Assembly (NCBI GenBank): GCA_004154925.1
Contig: QJNS01000116.1
Coordinates: forward strand, 183,202-247,201
Direction of reading: 5' to 3'
DNA length: 64,000 nucleotides
Source of the DNA: Monosporascus cannonballus
Taxonomy: Eukaryota > Ascomycota > Sordariomycetes > Xylariales
Below, piece after piece: positions 50,992 to 61,646 of the stretch. The position numbers and the translations under genes were made by a program. The stretch's first letter is position 1; each line of letters opens with the position of its first letter. The notes beneath the pieces are model-generated. The model had not been told where the DNA came from. It saw nothing but the letters and a program-made list of their open reading frames with translations, and searched no databases.

Positions 50992-51383
50992 CGTCGTAGT
51001 CAACGTAGAAAGGCCGGGGAGGGCGGTGTTATTAAGGCCTTCGACCCCCCTTCCGAATTGCTTGGTGTGGTGTTGATGTGAAGCTCCGGGGGTCCTACAG
51101 CCAAAATTTCCGCTTAGTCATCCACCAGCCCACCACTGTTCGATTCTCCCGGATAAGGAACCCCGGGTTGGCGATAAGAACAGCGATAACGATAAGGAAC
51201 CGTGTAAAGTTGCCAGCAATGCAGCTTCACTATTATATGAAGTAAAATGTATTTTGACCACCTTCATTTGAGCCGGCCGCCCGTCCAATCCGTGCTGCAC
51301 ATCCTACAACAAGCCCGCAATTACTCTGATTCTCTGTCTAGTTAAATTAGATACCCAATCGCCCGCGAGACACCAAATCCACA
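50992..51383. promoter_or_regulatory. Shared intergenic region between mrp7 and lcl2
   Basis: The 392 bp between the two start codons must hold both promoters, since the genes diverge. I see no clear TATA box next to either start. The segment includes both 5' UTRs. Confidence 0.5.
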
Positions 51384-51898
51384 ATGCACCTCCCGAACCC
51401 CCTAACGCTCCTCCTGCTGGCGGTCCTGAGCCCGCTCGCGTCCGCGCAGTTCGGCTTCTTCGACCAGATGTTCGGCGGCGGCGGCGGCGGCGGCGGCGGC
51501 AGCGGGCACGGGGCCGGAGGAGGCAGCGCCGCACAGGAGTCGCAGAACGTGCCGAGCGAGCCGTCGTTCTACCAGACGCACTTCGGACGCATGCACTGCG
51601 ACAGGTACCTGTGCCCGGACACGCTAGGTACGTATTCGATGCTTCGGGGATGAAAGGGGGACACGACGACCGTGGCACATGGAGCGAGAAACGCGAAAAC
51701 AGACGCGGGGCGTCGCTAACAGCACCGGCCACCAATACAGCATGCGTACACTTCCCGCACCACTGCCCCTGCGCCTGGCCCGCCAACGAGGATAAATTCG
51801 AGACGGGCGAGGGCCACCGGATATGCGTGTCCAAGAGCGGGTTCAAGGAGGGCGAGGCGGCGCGCAAGGTCGAGCTGGCGCGTAAGGGGATGCTATGA
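51384..51898 (+). CDS. lcl2: Long chronological lifespan protein 2 (Lcl2)
   Basis: Small secretory-pathway protein; in yeast, loss affects chronological lifespan and links to ER-associated degradation (family knowledge). Exons 51384..51627 and 51741..51898; the 113-nt intron has a GTACGT donor, a CTAAC branch at 51,716-51,720 and a CAG acceptor, phase 1. This gives 133 residues. The signal peptide is about 1-21 ([13 protein letters not shown], cut before Q22), then FGFFDQMF, a run of nine glycines, and the conserved Cys-rich core [30 protein letters not shown] and CVSK. The end [14 protein letters not shown] is typical of the family. The Gly run is a GGC microsatellite and may vary between strains. 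Confidence 0.93.
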
Positions 51899-52543
51899 AT
51901 GGTTCCCAACAAAATCACACGAGACGACAAGCCCAGAGGGCGATGGACCGATCACGTTAGGGATAGATAGGTGGTGTTATCCCTACGGGAAACCAAGCTG
52001 GTGCTCTATCCAAGAAGCAAAGCCGAGAAGTGACTTTTACGTGCTATTTGGGAATCCGGGAGTAAGCTCTTCGTACTTTCAAACGGATATTCTGGGAGGA
52101 GGGGCGTGTGTCAGGATAGAATTGAAATGTTAAATATCTATTCGCAGGGAAGAATTCTCTCAGCGTAGCCACCGGAACGGAACGCTGCGCTGAGTGTAGC
52201 ATGTGCTAATATACAACCCTTTCCTCACGGTTATTGCCAATAAGAGGCCTTACATCCCGCGTCATTCCGCAACGCAGTCGCAAATGTACGACTCCTGAGC
52301 CATCGACAATTCCCCGCTCCTCAGAGAAACCCAAAGCCATCACTTGTGCCCGTCTTTCTGCGCAGCCACGTCAGGGATATAGATTCCTGTGGAAAGTGAT
52401 CGTCCCGGGCAACAAACGCCGCGAACCTATGTACAACTCCATTCGTTATGCGATAACCGCACTCGGCGTCATATTCCCATACCCACATTCGTGAACCCAT
52501 GTCTCATCGCTAAAGTCCTCCCCGCATGGACGTATTCGGGCAC
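51899..52543. other. Intergenic region between the 3' ends of lcl2 and glc8
   Basis: Convergent 3' flanks. An open frame at 52,234-52,494 has no recognisable domain. Nothing else seen. Confidence 0.45.
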
Positions 52544-53362
52544 CTAATCGCCAGCCCTGACCTTGGTTCCATTGATCGTAGGCATGGGCGGCTGCTGCTC
52601 GTCGTCGTCCTCGAGCTCGTCGAGGTTCTCCGGGTGTCCGAGGAACTTGGCCACATCCTTCATCTCGTAGTGCTTCTTCCGCAGCTCCTCGAACTTGCGG
52701 TGCTTCTCCTGCTCCTCCGGGGTCATGCCGATGTACTCGTCGGCGTCGTGCTGCGGGGTCGCATCCTCGTCGTTAACGTGCACCTTGTTCTGCTTGCGGC
52801 CCGGGCCGAACTCGCTCTCCGGCAGCTCCTCCTCGGGTTCGCCAAGTGACAACCCGGGGATCTCTTCCTTACCCGCGTACTCGCCGTCCATCATCTCCTC
52901 ATCGTCGTCGTCTTCCGAGGGGTCGTAATGCTTGGCGTACGGCGTCTTGGGCTCCGTGATCTTCATGGTGGAGGTCCGCTCCTGTTCCGTCAGGTAGAGG
53001 TTGGCCTCGTCCCACTTTAGCCGCTGGTTGTTGTCGGCATCCTCGTCAGCCTGGGAAGGCGTCCGCGACGATTGGCGACGAGATCCCGGGGGCCGGCTGG
53101 CGGCGCTTGAGGATCGGCGATGCCCCGCATTTGTCTGCGTGTTGATGATGGTGAGTTCCTTTTCCGATAAGTCCTTCTCCTTAATCGGTGACTCTGGAGG
53201 TGGTGATTTCTGGAACGAGTTCTTCAAGATTCCTGATATCGGCAGGTTAACCCCACGAAATCGATGCGAAATGGGTGGAGTTATTATACCTTTCGGGCGC
53301 TTCGCAGCCGTTGTAGGCGGCGGGCTATGCGTCATCTTGGGGCTAGTCTCGACCGCTGCCAT
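52544..53362 (-). CDS. glc8: Protein phosphatase inhibitor 2 (Glc8/IPP-2)
   Basis: Regulator of the PP1 catalytic subunit, cytoplasmic and nuclear, called Glc8 in yeast, where it affects glycogen metabolism and PP1 activity. Single exon, 272 residues. The three PP1-contact regions of inhibitor 2 are visible: SGILKNSF at 43-50; KWDEANLYLTEQE (116-128) followed by MKITEPKTPYAKHY, whose Thr140 matches the GSK3/Cdk-type site (Thr72 of mammalian I-2, PSTPY); and FEELRKKHYEMKDV (224-236), which matches the helix RKLHYNE. An acidic stretch follows at 150-158. Ser-rich and otherwise disordered, as for the family. The ATG at 53,362 is the first in frame that precedes the conserved part. Confidence 0.91.
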   Translation of the reverse strand: MAAVETSPKMTHSPPPTTAAKRPKGIITPPISHRFRGVNLPISGILKNSFQKSPPPESPIKEKDLSEKELTIINTQTNAGHRRSSSAASRPPGSRRQSSRTPSQADEDADNNQRLKWDEANLYLTEQERTSTMKITEPKTPYAKHYDPSEDDDDEEMMDGEYAGKEEIPGLSLGEPEEELPESEFGPGRKQNKVHVNDEDATPQHDADEYIGMTPEEQEKHRKFEELRKKHYEMKDVAKFLGHPENLDELEDDDEQQPPMPTINGTKVRAGD

Positions 53363-54524
53363 CTTGTTAATGAAGCTGCTGTTCTCGAAAGTCGCTCAGT
53401 GAATGTATGTAATATTTGGCGACCGCGATATGCAGGATGCGCGAATGATCCAAAGTGATGTATGCCTAAATAGAGGATATTAGAAATATTGAACTCTATC
53501 AAAGTAAATGTAGTAGTCGCTCCTCTGGTTGGGTATTGATAGAAGCGCAATTGGGAGACGTCGCCGATTACTTAGCCAAATGGCGGGGGGGGGAGGGATT
53601 TGGTCCCTGCAGGAGGAAGATAGAAACAGCGGTTTTTATCCAAATTGGGTACGGGGAGTATCTGCCTGTGGCTGGGGTTTGCAGGTGATAGTGGTGACGA
53701 TGGTGAAAGAGCAGAAGGAGGTTGTGGTGGTGGTGCTACCTACCTTGTGATCAATGAGTCGACCGGATCATGTGATTAGCAGGACCCCATAAATGTATGT
53801 GGAAGATTCAGGAAATAATAATAAGTGATAGAAGCGACATGTGTAGGAGTTGGGGAAGTTAGATTAGTTTGAGTAGGTAGGTTATGCCAAAGACCCCGCG
53901 AAGTACCTCCAAAGGTTGGCCGTGCTCCGGCGAGTCCTGCCCTACTCGGTTGGTGGTGGTGAGTGCGTGGTGTGATTTGTGGTATTATTATTGGACTGCT
54001 TTTTCCGGGGCATGGTTATGTGTTAGAAAGGACAGGTTAGGGATCTCTCTAAGAAAGTTTCCCGTCGCTTGCGATACCCATGAATTGGCGATGAACAAGC
54101 GTGCCTATTGCTATTCATTACTTTCTGTTTGGGTACCCAACCAAAGCTTGGAGGCACGAGCCACATTCCCTCGGGTGCTTCGATTGAGGAGGGGGGCTGA
54201 GAGAAGGCCGAATTACCTCTGATCTAAATCTAGGTATGTATGTACCCCGCCCAACGAGGTTAACCTTTCCAAGGAACCAAATACAGGTTATTAGGTCCCC
54301 AAGTACTATGTCCTTTTGTCTCTGTTGAAAGTGCCCTGGGTCTCTGAGGAGTTGTGCTTATGCCTTATAAAAAACAGAATGCCTCCAATTAGCACCAATG
54401 CACACAGAGGGCCCGCTGCCCACGTGCAGTCCTGGGCCCTTGTCTGCATAAGGATTGATCCGACATCATCGCTGAGTTCGCCCATCATCATCCCAGTCAA
54501 GGGAGCCCACCTCCCCTACCCAAA
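53363..54524. other. Intergenic region upstream of glc8
   Basis: GC-balanced. It contains a G-run and purine-rich patches near 53,584-53,720 and no supported gene. A minus-strand frame of 64 codons at 54,306-54,500 would have one membrane segment (CALVLIGGILFFI followed by RHKHN). It has no homologue that I recognise and is not called. Confidence 0.4.
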
Positions 54525-54786
54525 CAGGTCATGGACGAAATAATTGTCACACTCTACTCTTACCACCTTCACTTAGAAAAATAATATCAGTGGACAAGCC
54601 ATTACATATCTGCCGACTTCAAAATATACATCACTTAATGGTTTAATAAATAAGCAAGTTAACAATATCAATAACTTGTTTTTAAGCGTTCTGGTTGAAT
54701 TTTTACAGTTTTTGCGAATAGTTGCATCGGAATGAGCTGCTCTGAAGCAGTGTGGGGGGTGTGTCAATTATTTTGTCCACCACCTG
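54525..54786. mobile_element. MITE with 28-bp terminal inverted repeats
   Basis: The left end CAGGTCATGGACGAAATAAT (54,525 on) is the inverted complement of the right end, which reads CAGGTGGTGGACAAAATAAT from 54,786 backwards; 24 of 28 positions agree, and both continue to a TCACAC/ACACAC end. The 262-bp body is AT-rich and non-coding. The flanks carry the direct repeat CCCAAA (54,519-54,524 and 54,787-54,792), extendable to CCCAAACA if the terminal CA is counted. The TIR core TGGACAAAATAATTG recalls Tc1-type elements, but the TSD is not TA. No RIP is seen. Confidence 0.72.
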
Positions 54787-56230
54787 CCCAAACACTGGGA
54801 GGGTTACCGCCGGCTTTCGAAGTTTCTTTTTGCCCGGAATGCGCAACATGCAACCCTGTGGGGTGGGTTCAATTTTGATGTTCTTCTGTGTAACCTAAAC
54901 CTCAATTCTACTTTAACTTAGCGGTCCAGCCCAATTCCCATCCATCCGCCTCCAGCCGGGACAACACAACACAGCCCCCGAATGACCTCATGGTACATAC
55001 CGCAGCAGCACGTTCCGGGATGCTATTCTATCCGGGGCCTAGGTTGGGGGGAGGGGGCCGTGGTGGGCAGATTAGCTGCCCATGTTCTGTCACAGCAGCG
55101 ACCAAGCCGAGATTGTCTTTGGGGCACCAATTCACCCTCGCAAGGTGTTGCATCTCTCCGGAGCTTTTAGTTGTTCTTTCTCTTCATGAAACCGGATCGT
55201 CAGTAATTGCAGTCGATGGGAAATACATACATCAAACCACGTGGCAAGGGTTTAGGGGTCGTCCCCAGACTTGAACCTCTGTAGTAACGGGGTCCCCGGC
55301 GTTCATCACGTGGGGAGTCGCTATGTTAGTGAGGTCTGTATAAGTCCCGGATCGATCTGCTACCGGCTTTCCCGATCCTCGAAAGCGCCGGGGATTTGAA
55401 AACCTTCCATCTCAGGCAATGCCGAGATAATGGCACTTAAAAGGAGAATGGGGATTATAGGACAGGCGGCTCAAGGTCTCCGCGCTACACGAGGAAGAAG
55501 TAGTCGAACCACCGGCGCTACTTCAGTCAAATATTCGCTCCTCCGAGCGCTAGTCTTGACTCATTGGGCGGTTGGGCTCCTAATGTAGCTAGGTACTAGC
55601 TCTGTGTAGGTAGGTTGTCTAAGAACGGATGATGGAATCGGACCTAACATAGCTTTCTCCTTGGCGGAAGCACATCCTCCCCCTGCAGAGCAACGCCATC
55701 TTGCTCCGCATGTCTTGCCTGTCTTTTCGTACGTTTGTTTGCCTATGTCTAGGACGGCCGCCGATCCTCTTCTCCGTCTACGGCCGAGCGTGATTGCTGT
55801 TCCCTCTTTGCCTACTCTGTGACTTTTCTAAGGTCATTCACTGTCTATCGTCACGTTGGGCAAGCCTAACCAGACGATCTAACGAAGACGTCGAAGTGAG
55901 CGAAGCCGTGTCTCGCCTAGCTGACAGACGACGTAGAACTAGCCGTCACAGTTATTTACCCTTATCTTGGGGGCACCTCCGTAGAGGATTTCCGGCAGAA
56001 GCGGACGGTGGTGTTACTGACTCGAACTGGGAACTTCTCCTTGTCATTATCTCTTCGTTCATCCAGGGATATCGCGTAACGCCCAGTCCAGCAGCTTACA
56101 TCGTAGCGTATAATCCCTAACTATATACAAGAATTCTACACCCCGAAGGGGCCGATCAGTGAAGGAAGCCCTGCCTGCGGCCGAACTTCCCCCCTGTCCG
56201 GAACCTTTTAAACACGGAAAGACAGCTCGA
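54787..56230. other. Intergenic region downstream of uve1
   Basis: GC-balanced, with several open frames under 110 codons and no recognisable domain. Nothing else supported. The last about 100 bases before 56,231 will be the uve1 3' UTR. Confidence 0.4.
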
Positions 56231-58410
56231 CTACTCTCCAGAGTCCTCGTCAGCCTCGACCTTCTTCCGCTTCTTCCGGTCGGGTTTCGTCTTTGCCCCG
56301 ACCGTGTCTTTGGGGCCCTCGGCGCCGTCAACGATGGGGACAGGGCCCTTGCGCTTGACCTCGCGCTTCTCGGGGCGCGGCCACTCCTCCATGCCCACGG
56401 GCCAGAAGACCCGGTTGTTGGGGCCGCCCATGCCGAACTCCGACTCGGGGACCACTGGTGGAGATGTCCGCTGCTTGGACTCCTCATCCTCGACGCCGTC
56501 TACCTCCTCCCCGTCGTCCGCGTCATCGTCCTTCTTCTTACGCGGTGACAGCTTCTTCTTCTTCTTCTCGGGCGTCTTCTTCGGGAGCGGCGACGGCGGC
56601 CTCCTGTTCTCGTCCTCGCGCTCGTAGGGGATGACGTCGTTGAACATGTTCCAGCCGGGCAGCTTAAAGTTGCGCATGAGGTTAAGCACGGCCTGCTCCT
56701 TGTCTTTGGCCTCGATCATGAGGTCCATGTCGGGCGGGCAGGGCGGCAGCGTCATGACGCGGGGGCTGTGCTTGCGCCGTTGCCGCGGCGTCACCGCCTC
56801 CGGACACGGCTCGCTGTAGTGCATCTTCTGGGTGATCCCCTTTCGGTCCCACGTCGCCTTGATGCGCGGGAACAGGTCCATGATGTCCCTCGTGCCCTCG
56901 CGGATCTTGTCCGCGTCGAAGATGATGTTGTGGTGGTGGAAGTCCAGCACGAACGGGATGTTCAGCTCCTCACAGACGGGCAGCAGGTCGTGCACCGACC
57001 AGGCGACGTCGTCGTTCTCCAGCACAAGCCGCGCCTTGCTGCTGGGGGAGAGCTTCGCGTAGCTTTCCCTGAACCGGTCGAGGGTGGCCTGCTTGTCCCC
57101 GTAGACTCCGCCCACGTGAATTACCATCACGGCGTCTTTGTTTTGTTTCGCTGGGAGCCGCAATAGCGTGAGCAGTTCCTCGTGATACTCGAGGTCGCGG
57201 ATCGCCGCCCGGATCACCTCGGGTCTGGGGGATCCCAACTGTGTGTACTAATGCACGTATGTATTAGCAGCCAGCCCCCCTAGTCACCTAACATCATGTC
57301 GTACCTGGCCTGGATGCATGGTGAGTCTGTGGCCGAGCTCTGCTGCGACCTTGCCCACCTCGGCAAGCGTCTCGGCGGCGAACGGCTCGAGCTTATAGCC
57401 GTACCCCTGATGGCCCGCGAAAGGGAACATTTCCGAGCTAAGATGTAGGAATTTTATGTTGTACTTATTGTTCCACCTGAGCATCTTGATAACGTCACGG
57501 GCGTTCTGTAGCCCAATATCCTCGACGTATCTCTGACCCCTCGCCAACTCTGCCGGCTGGTCTTTGTCCGGGTGATTCTTGGTAGCGTGTTCAGGCTGCG
57601 ACGGATCCTGGAGCGGGTGGCGGTGCTCCAAGATCGATGTTATCCTACAGGTCCGCGAGGAGAAGACTGGCGGGTTGGCCTGTCCCAGATATGTATTTAG
57701 GCAAGCCTGTCTCGCGTCAGAATGGCATCCTACGAGTTCCGTAAGATGTTTTAAGAATCATGGGCAGGGTGGTTTACATAACCTAGTCTCCCTTTCCATG
57801 GCAGGGGCAAATAGTCGCTATTGACCGGCGACGGCCGCGCGCCTTGCCGTTTCATCTCGTCAATATCATTCTCCTCCGGTACGCCAATCGGGCCACCCTC
57901 GTCCGGGTCTCCGCCGGGAGGCACTATTGGTACGGGCTCCATACTATCAAGCCCTTTCATTTCCAGCCGCGGCGACAACATTTCCGACGCCCCCGTCTCC
58001 TCGCACCTCGGAAAGAACGCAATACCTTCGCTCGTCGGCACGGCAACCAGACTCTCATCCACCACTTTCTTTTGGCGTTTGACGGTATTACGCAGATTAT
58101 CCTCCATTTTCCGTAGACTCTCCACGGCCTTATTAACACCGCTCGATTCCTCGATCATGTCCCACTTGAATTTCGTGCTCATGGACCCCGGACTAAGTTC
58201 TTCTGTGCCTTCAGGGCTGCCGTTAGACCTGAGGGGCCTGCAGCGCATCTGCGGATTGCCTCTAGGCCTGTGTCCCTCGTCTTCGCCGTGCTTTCGGATG
58301 CGCATCGACCTCCTGCGCGCAGGGCTGGGGGCGGCCGTATCCGACTCCTCTCTGACGGGGCTATGTTCATACAGGAGTGCCATGGTGTTCTTCTTCCTCT
58401 TAGAGGTCAT
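56231..58410 (-). CDS. uve1: UV damage endonuclease UVE1 (UVDE)
   Basis: Nicks DNA 5' of UV photoproducts and other distortions and starts the alternative excision repair pathway (S. pombe Uve1, N. crassa mus-18). Exons 58410..57778, 57706..57305 and 57247..56231; introns of 71 nt (GTAAAC..CAG) and 57 nt (GTACGA..CTAAT..TAG), both phase 0; 683 residues. Disordered basic N-terminus 1-205. The UVDE TIM barrel starts at about 206 with GRLGYACLNTYLG. HPGQYTQLGSPRPE spans the second splice; then H389 (VIHVGGVYG), E422 (LVLENDD) and LDFHHHN (H449-451), the expected metal ligands and catalytic residues, then KMHYSEP. The C-terminal tail is Lys-rich (KKTPEKKKKKLSPRKKK) and acidic, probably a nuclear signal. 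All key residues look intact. Confidence 0.95.
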
Positions 58411-60246
58411 CGGCCTAAGGGAGACGGGGGTATGCTGGGGGGCGTGCGATAGAAATATTCGTGATGTAGTAGTACGATCCCGGAGATAAACGACCGGCGT
58501 GGTGGAAACGGGACAGAATATTCGACGAGCGAATCAGGGAGCGAAGGAGTCGAACATCCGACCCAGTGTATGGCGAAGAAGAGGTTACAGTAGGTGTCCG
58601 AGGAAACGTGTGGAGAAACAGGGAGATGCACGTGCCAATATGTAACAGCCGTCACCAGAGGTTTCATATCACGTTGGGAGGAAGTTACGTCGATAGAAGG
58701 ACATGGCATGAAGAGGGGCAAGTCTTGGGCTGTCGAAGATAGAAAGCCGGATCACAAAACACAAAGGATGGGGTCATTCATCACTTGGGTGGGATAGGTG
58801 GTTTCCCCCAATTTGGACTCTTTGTTACATTGATAGTGTGATAGTAGCAAGAAAGCAGACCCAGACACTTGTCTCAAAGGGAATCTGCTTGGCCGATCGG
58901 GCCATGACGAATGACAGAAAGGAGAGGGCATCATTGTATAAGGTTTGTCATAGAGAGTAGGAACATTTGCTCCGTGCTATTTACAGTAGAAATTAGTGCC
59001 ACATGTATATGTGGATTTTCAGCGTCGTTGTCGACCACTGAAAGCTCCCTCCGACAATTTCTTATAAGCGTCCCCGATCCGCGACTCAGATTTCCGCTAC
59101 AGCCCTATCTGGATTGTCATCCCCGCATAGGATAGGAGTATCCATTCTAGCACTGGTCATAGCCTGCAGTCCTCGGTACGGAGGTGCGGATGTATGTGAA
59201 GATAAGTAGGTAGGTTTCCCGAATGCGATCTGTAAGGTACCTACACATGTACTGTGGTAAACTTCCCGCCTTCTTGGACGTCGCCACAGGAGGTATCTCT
59301 ATGAGGATGCGTAAATCCGCATTTGAGCGATGAGGTCACTCCGAAAAGCAAAAGGATCGTATGTGAGATCATCGCCAATCGATTGGGTCGATTGAGACAA
59401 AGAGGGTGGGTCAACACATGGGTCAGGGACGACATAGCCGCTTATCGTGCTTTCTGCCGGGCGGTGGCGGAGATAAAGGTCCTACGTACAGTAACCCCTG
59501 GGGGTATTATTGTATGAGGTCTTGTAACTCCCTAGTAATGGATCTGTTTCTGATAGGTCATATACCTTCTTACCTACTTAGACTTCAGGTAGGATCGCAC
59601 CAATCCGGTAGACAGATACAAAAGACACCTGCAACCATGGACATCGTACTTACTTACATAATAAACTGGCATGGGCTTCCGACAGGTTTATCAAACTCCG
59701 CGTGTCCAAGCACCTTTTGTTTGAGCGGCTTACAACCCCACGTTTCCTGTAAAACCTACTGTAGTAGCTTGCATATCTCCATATGTCCGTATCCCCCCTT
59801 GAGGACGGTCTTCTGACCAATGGAATTCGGCCATTGCCGCCAACACACTTTGGCTTAAACATTGACGATTAGCTCTCTCATCATGATACATCCTCTACGT
59901 TCTAAGCCCAAAAGTGCTCGTATCGACACAAATCTAAACCCCCACGGAACATTCCGGTGACTTGCTCACTTTATTTTTAAACACGCTATTGTACCAAGAG
60001 GGCTTGGAGTAGGACTCCGCAGGGCCAAGGACATCGAAAGCGAGCGAGCCCCTAGCTCTGTAGCAGCCCTCTTATCATTCCAGTCTGGCCAGCTGATGAT
60101 ATGTAACTAGCACATGCCTCTTCAAACCAGAGGTTTCATCACGACGGATAACAGTGATCCTGTGATGGCCGTACTAGGCTGACATGATAGGATGTCCTGC
60201 GTCCGGTCGGGTTCATCTTGCCGCGGACTCGACTTTCACGATGTCC
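58411..60246. other. Intergenic region upstream of uve1
   Basis: GC-balanced. I see no frame with a recognisable domain and no splice pattern that joins the short frames into one. It must contain the uve1 promoter close to 58,411. Confidence 0.4.
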
Positions 60247-60677
60247 TCAGATACAGCCAACGCGGTACAGACACACCGGGCAGTTGTAGCGAAACTGCCC
60301 ACGCCAGATCGCGAGACACCTCCTGTGAAATGAGTGACCGCACGGTTTCAGCGTCAGTACCGCATCATCATTACGCGGTCGGGTGCGGCCTGCATTGGGT
60401 AGAGAAGTCCACCTGGTTGACGTAGTGGCCCGGTGTTTCTTCGATCTCACTTTAGACTGGTCGCTCCGCCGTGACTCCTTGAGACCTGCTTCGCTGCCAG
60501 CCGTGGTCGATGGAGTCGCTTTCCCGCCAGTAAAGAGAGGGCCCAGGCATATTCGACTGTTGTGAGCGGTGAGCATGCGACCATAAGCCACGGGAGAGTT
60601 GAGAGTAGCTTACCACTGAGATGTCCCTGGCCCGGCTTGTGGCCGGTGTACATGCGCGTTCCTACCTGGATTCCCAC
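60247..60677 (-). pseudogene. RING-H2-like fragment, second half only
   Basis: The minus-strand frame ending at 60,247 reads DDAVLTLKPCGHSFHRRCLA, then IWRGQFRYNCPVCLYRV. This is the C-terminal half of a RING-H2 finger: Cys-x-His, x2 Cys, spacer of 11, CPxC. The first Cys-x2-Cys pair is missing in frame. CAG acceptor-like sites precede the conserved part (near 60,391 and 60,678) and a good donor (GTAAGC) lies near 60,614, so the first half could be in an upstream exon; I could not find one with two cysteines. Joining 60,677-60,615 to 60,390 keeps the frame but adds no cysteine. It is either a partial ubiquitin-ligase gene whose exons I missed or a relic. Confidence 0.35.
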
Positions 60678-61646
60678 CTGAAGTAAACGTGTTTCTCCGA
60701 GGTTCCGGCGGCACCCTAAGTGCGCTTATGAATGTATAAAGGTAAGGAGATTGCAACAGATACGCGAATCTAGGCAATGTTCAGCAGCAGAAAACAAGCT
60801 GTAGAAGGATATTGGGCTCACATGATGGCCGCCGCGATGAAGGTCGTGCACCATAGGGCACAACCTACTAATATGGGTTGATTTGGCATCGTCGACGTAT
60901 ATGGCATGCTTTGCGCTCCTGGATCACCAGTCGGTGTGATTAATGTAATTTTTTGGCGATACTGGTGGCCCGCAACGCAGACGAGTCCAATAGTGACGGT
61001 GCCTGGAGTATGCACCATATAGAAGGACGCGCGTCAATGGCCCATCGGAAATAGTATCCGCAGAGTAGGTAGAGAGACTGGACAATGCTATTATTTTCAC
61101 TACGATGGCGCGTCCCCTCGCTTGCGGGGCTCGGTTGACGGGTTTTTACCTCGGTGGGAGACCATGCGACGATTTGGCCGGGAAACCTTCTTCCAGACAG
61201 TGGCTGCGGCCACAATTGGGCAGATGTCCTGGAATAGGTTTACAGCGGCCTAGATATCCGAAGTTAAACGTTCACGGCGAAGTTTAATTTGGGACGCCTC
61301 GCATACCTTAAGAACATACCTGGCAATTCACGGCGAGAACGCCATAGAGAGAGGGTGTCATTACGTGAAAAGGGTTGTGGGAATGGGATTTAAGTCCGCG
61401 CAGAGTGCCTGTTGTCGTTTGGGATGAGCAGTTAGGGTGAACGGTTGTGCTGAATGATACCAGCAATCGCGTTGTTGCTGCGTGCATATTGTGACGATAG
61501 TACATGTTCAAACCCCCCAAAACCCCCCCCATCGTATAGATGATATGGAAAGTAACATGCTTCGGGAAACAAGTTAGTCCCGGTTTGACCCAGTTCCGCA
61601 CTAAAAGCATCGGTTGTTGAAACTCTGAGCAAAGAGGAATCGAACC
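60678..61646. other. Intergenic region downstream of rkm4
   Basis: GC-balanced. 61,120-61,310 has scattered similarity to fungal 5S rRNA internal promoter words (GGTGGGAGACCA; CCGAAGTTAAACG) but in the wrong order, so it is not called. Otherwise nothing supported. Confidence 0.4.

Noticed and set aside
51304..51930. 208-codon open frame on the minus strand
   Set aside because: Antisense shadow of lcl2; low-complexity Arg/Ser composition and no domain.
54306..54500. 64-codon frame with one membrane segment on the minus strand
   Set aside because: A single hydrophobic stretch in a short frame is expected by chance; no conserved motif or upstream signals.
55200..55330. tRNA-like GGTTCAAGTC on the minus strand
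   Set aside because: The T stem has only two possible pairs and no cloverleaf can be drawn.
61120..61310. Possible 5S rRNA relic on the plus strand
   Set aside because: GGTGGGAGACCATGCGA resembles the 3' part of 5S rRNA and CCGAAGTTAAACG the middle, but the order is reversed and the lengths between them do not fit. A covariance-model search (Rfam 5S) would settle it.
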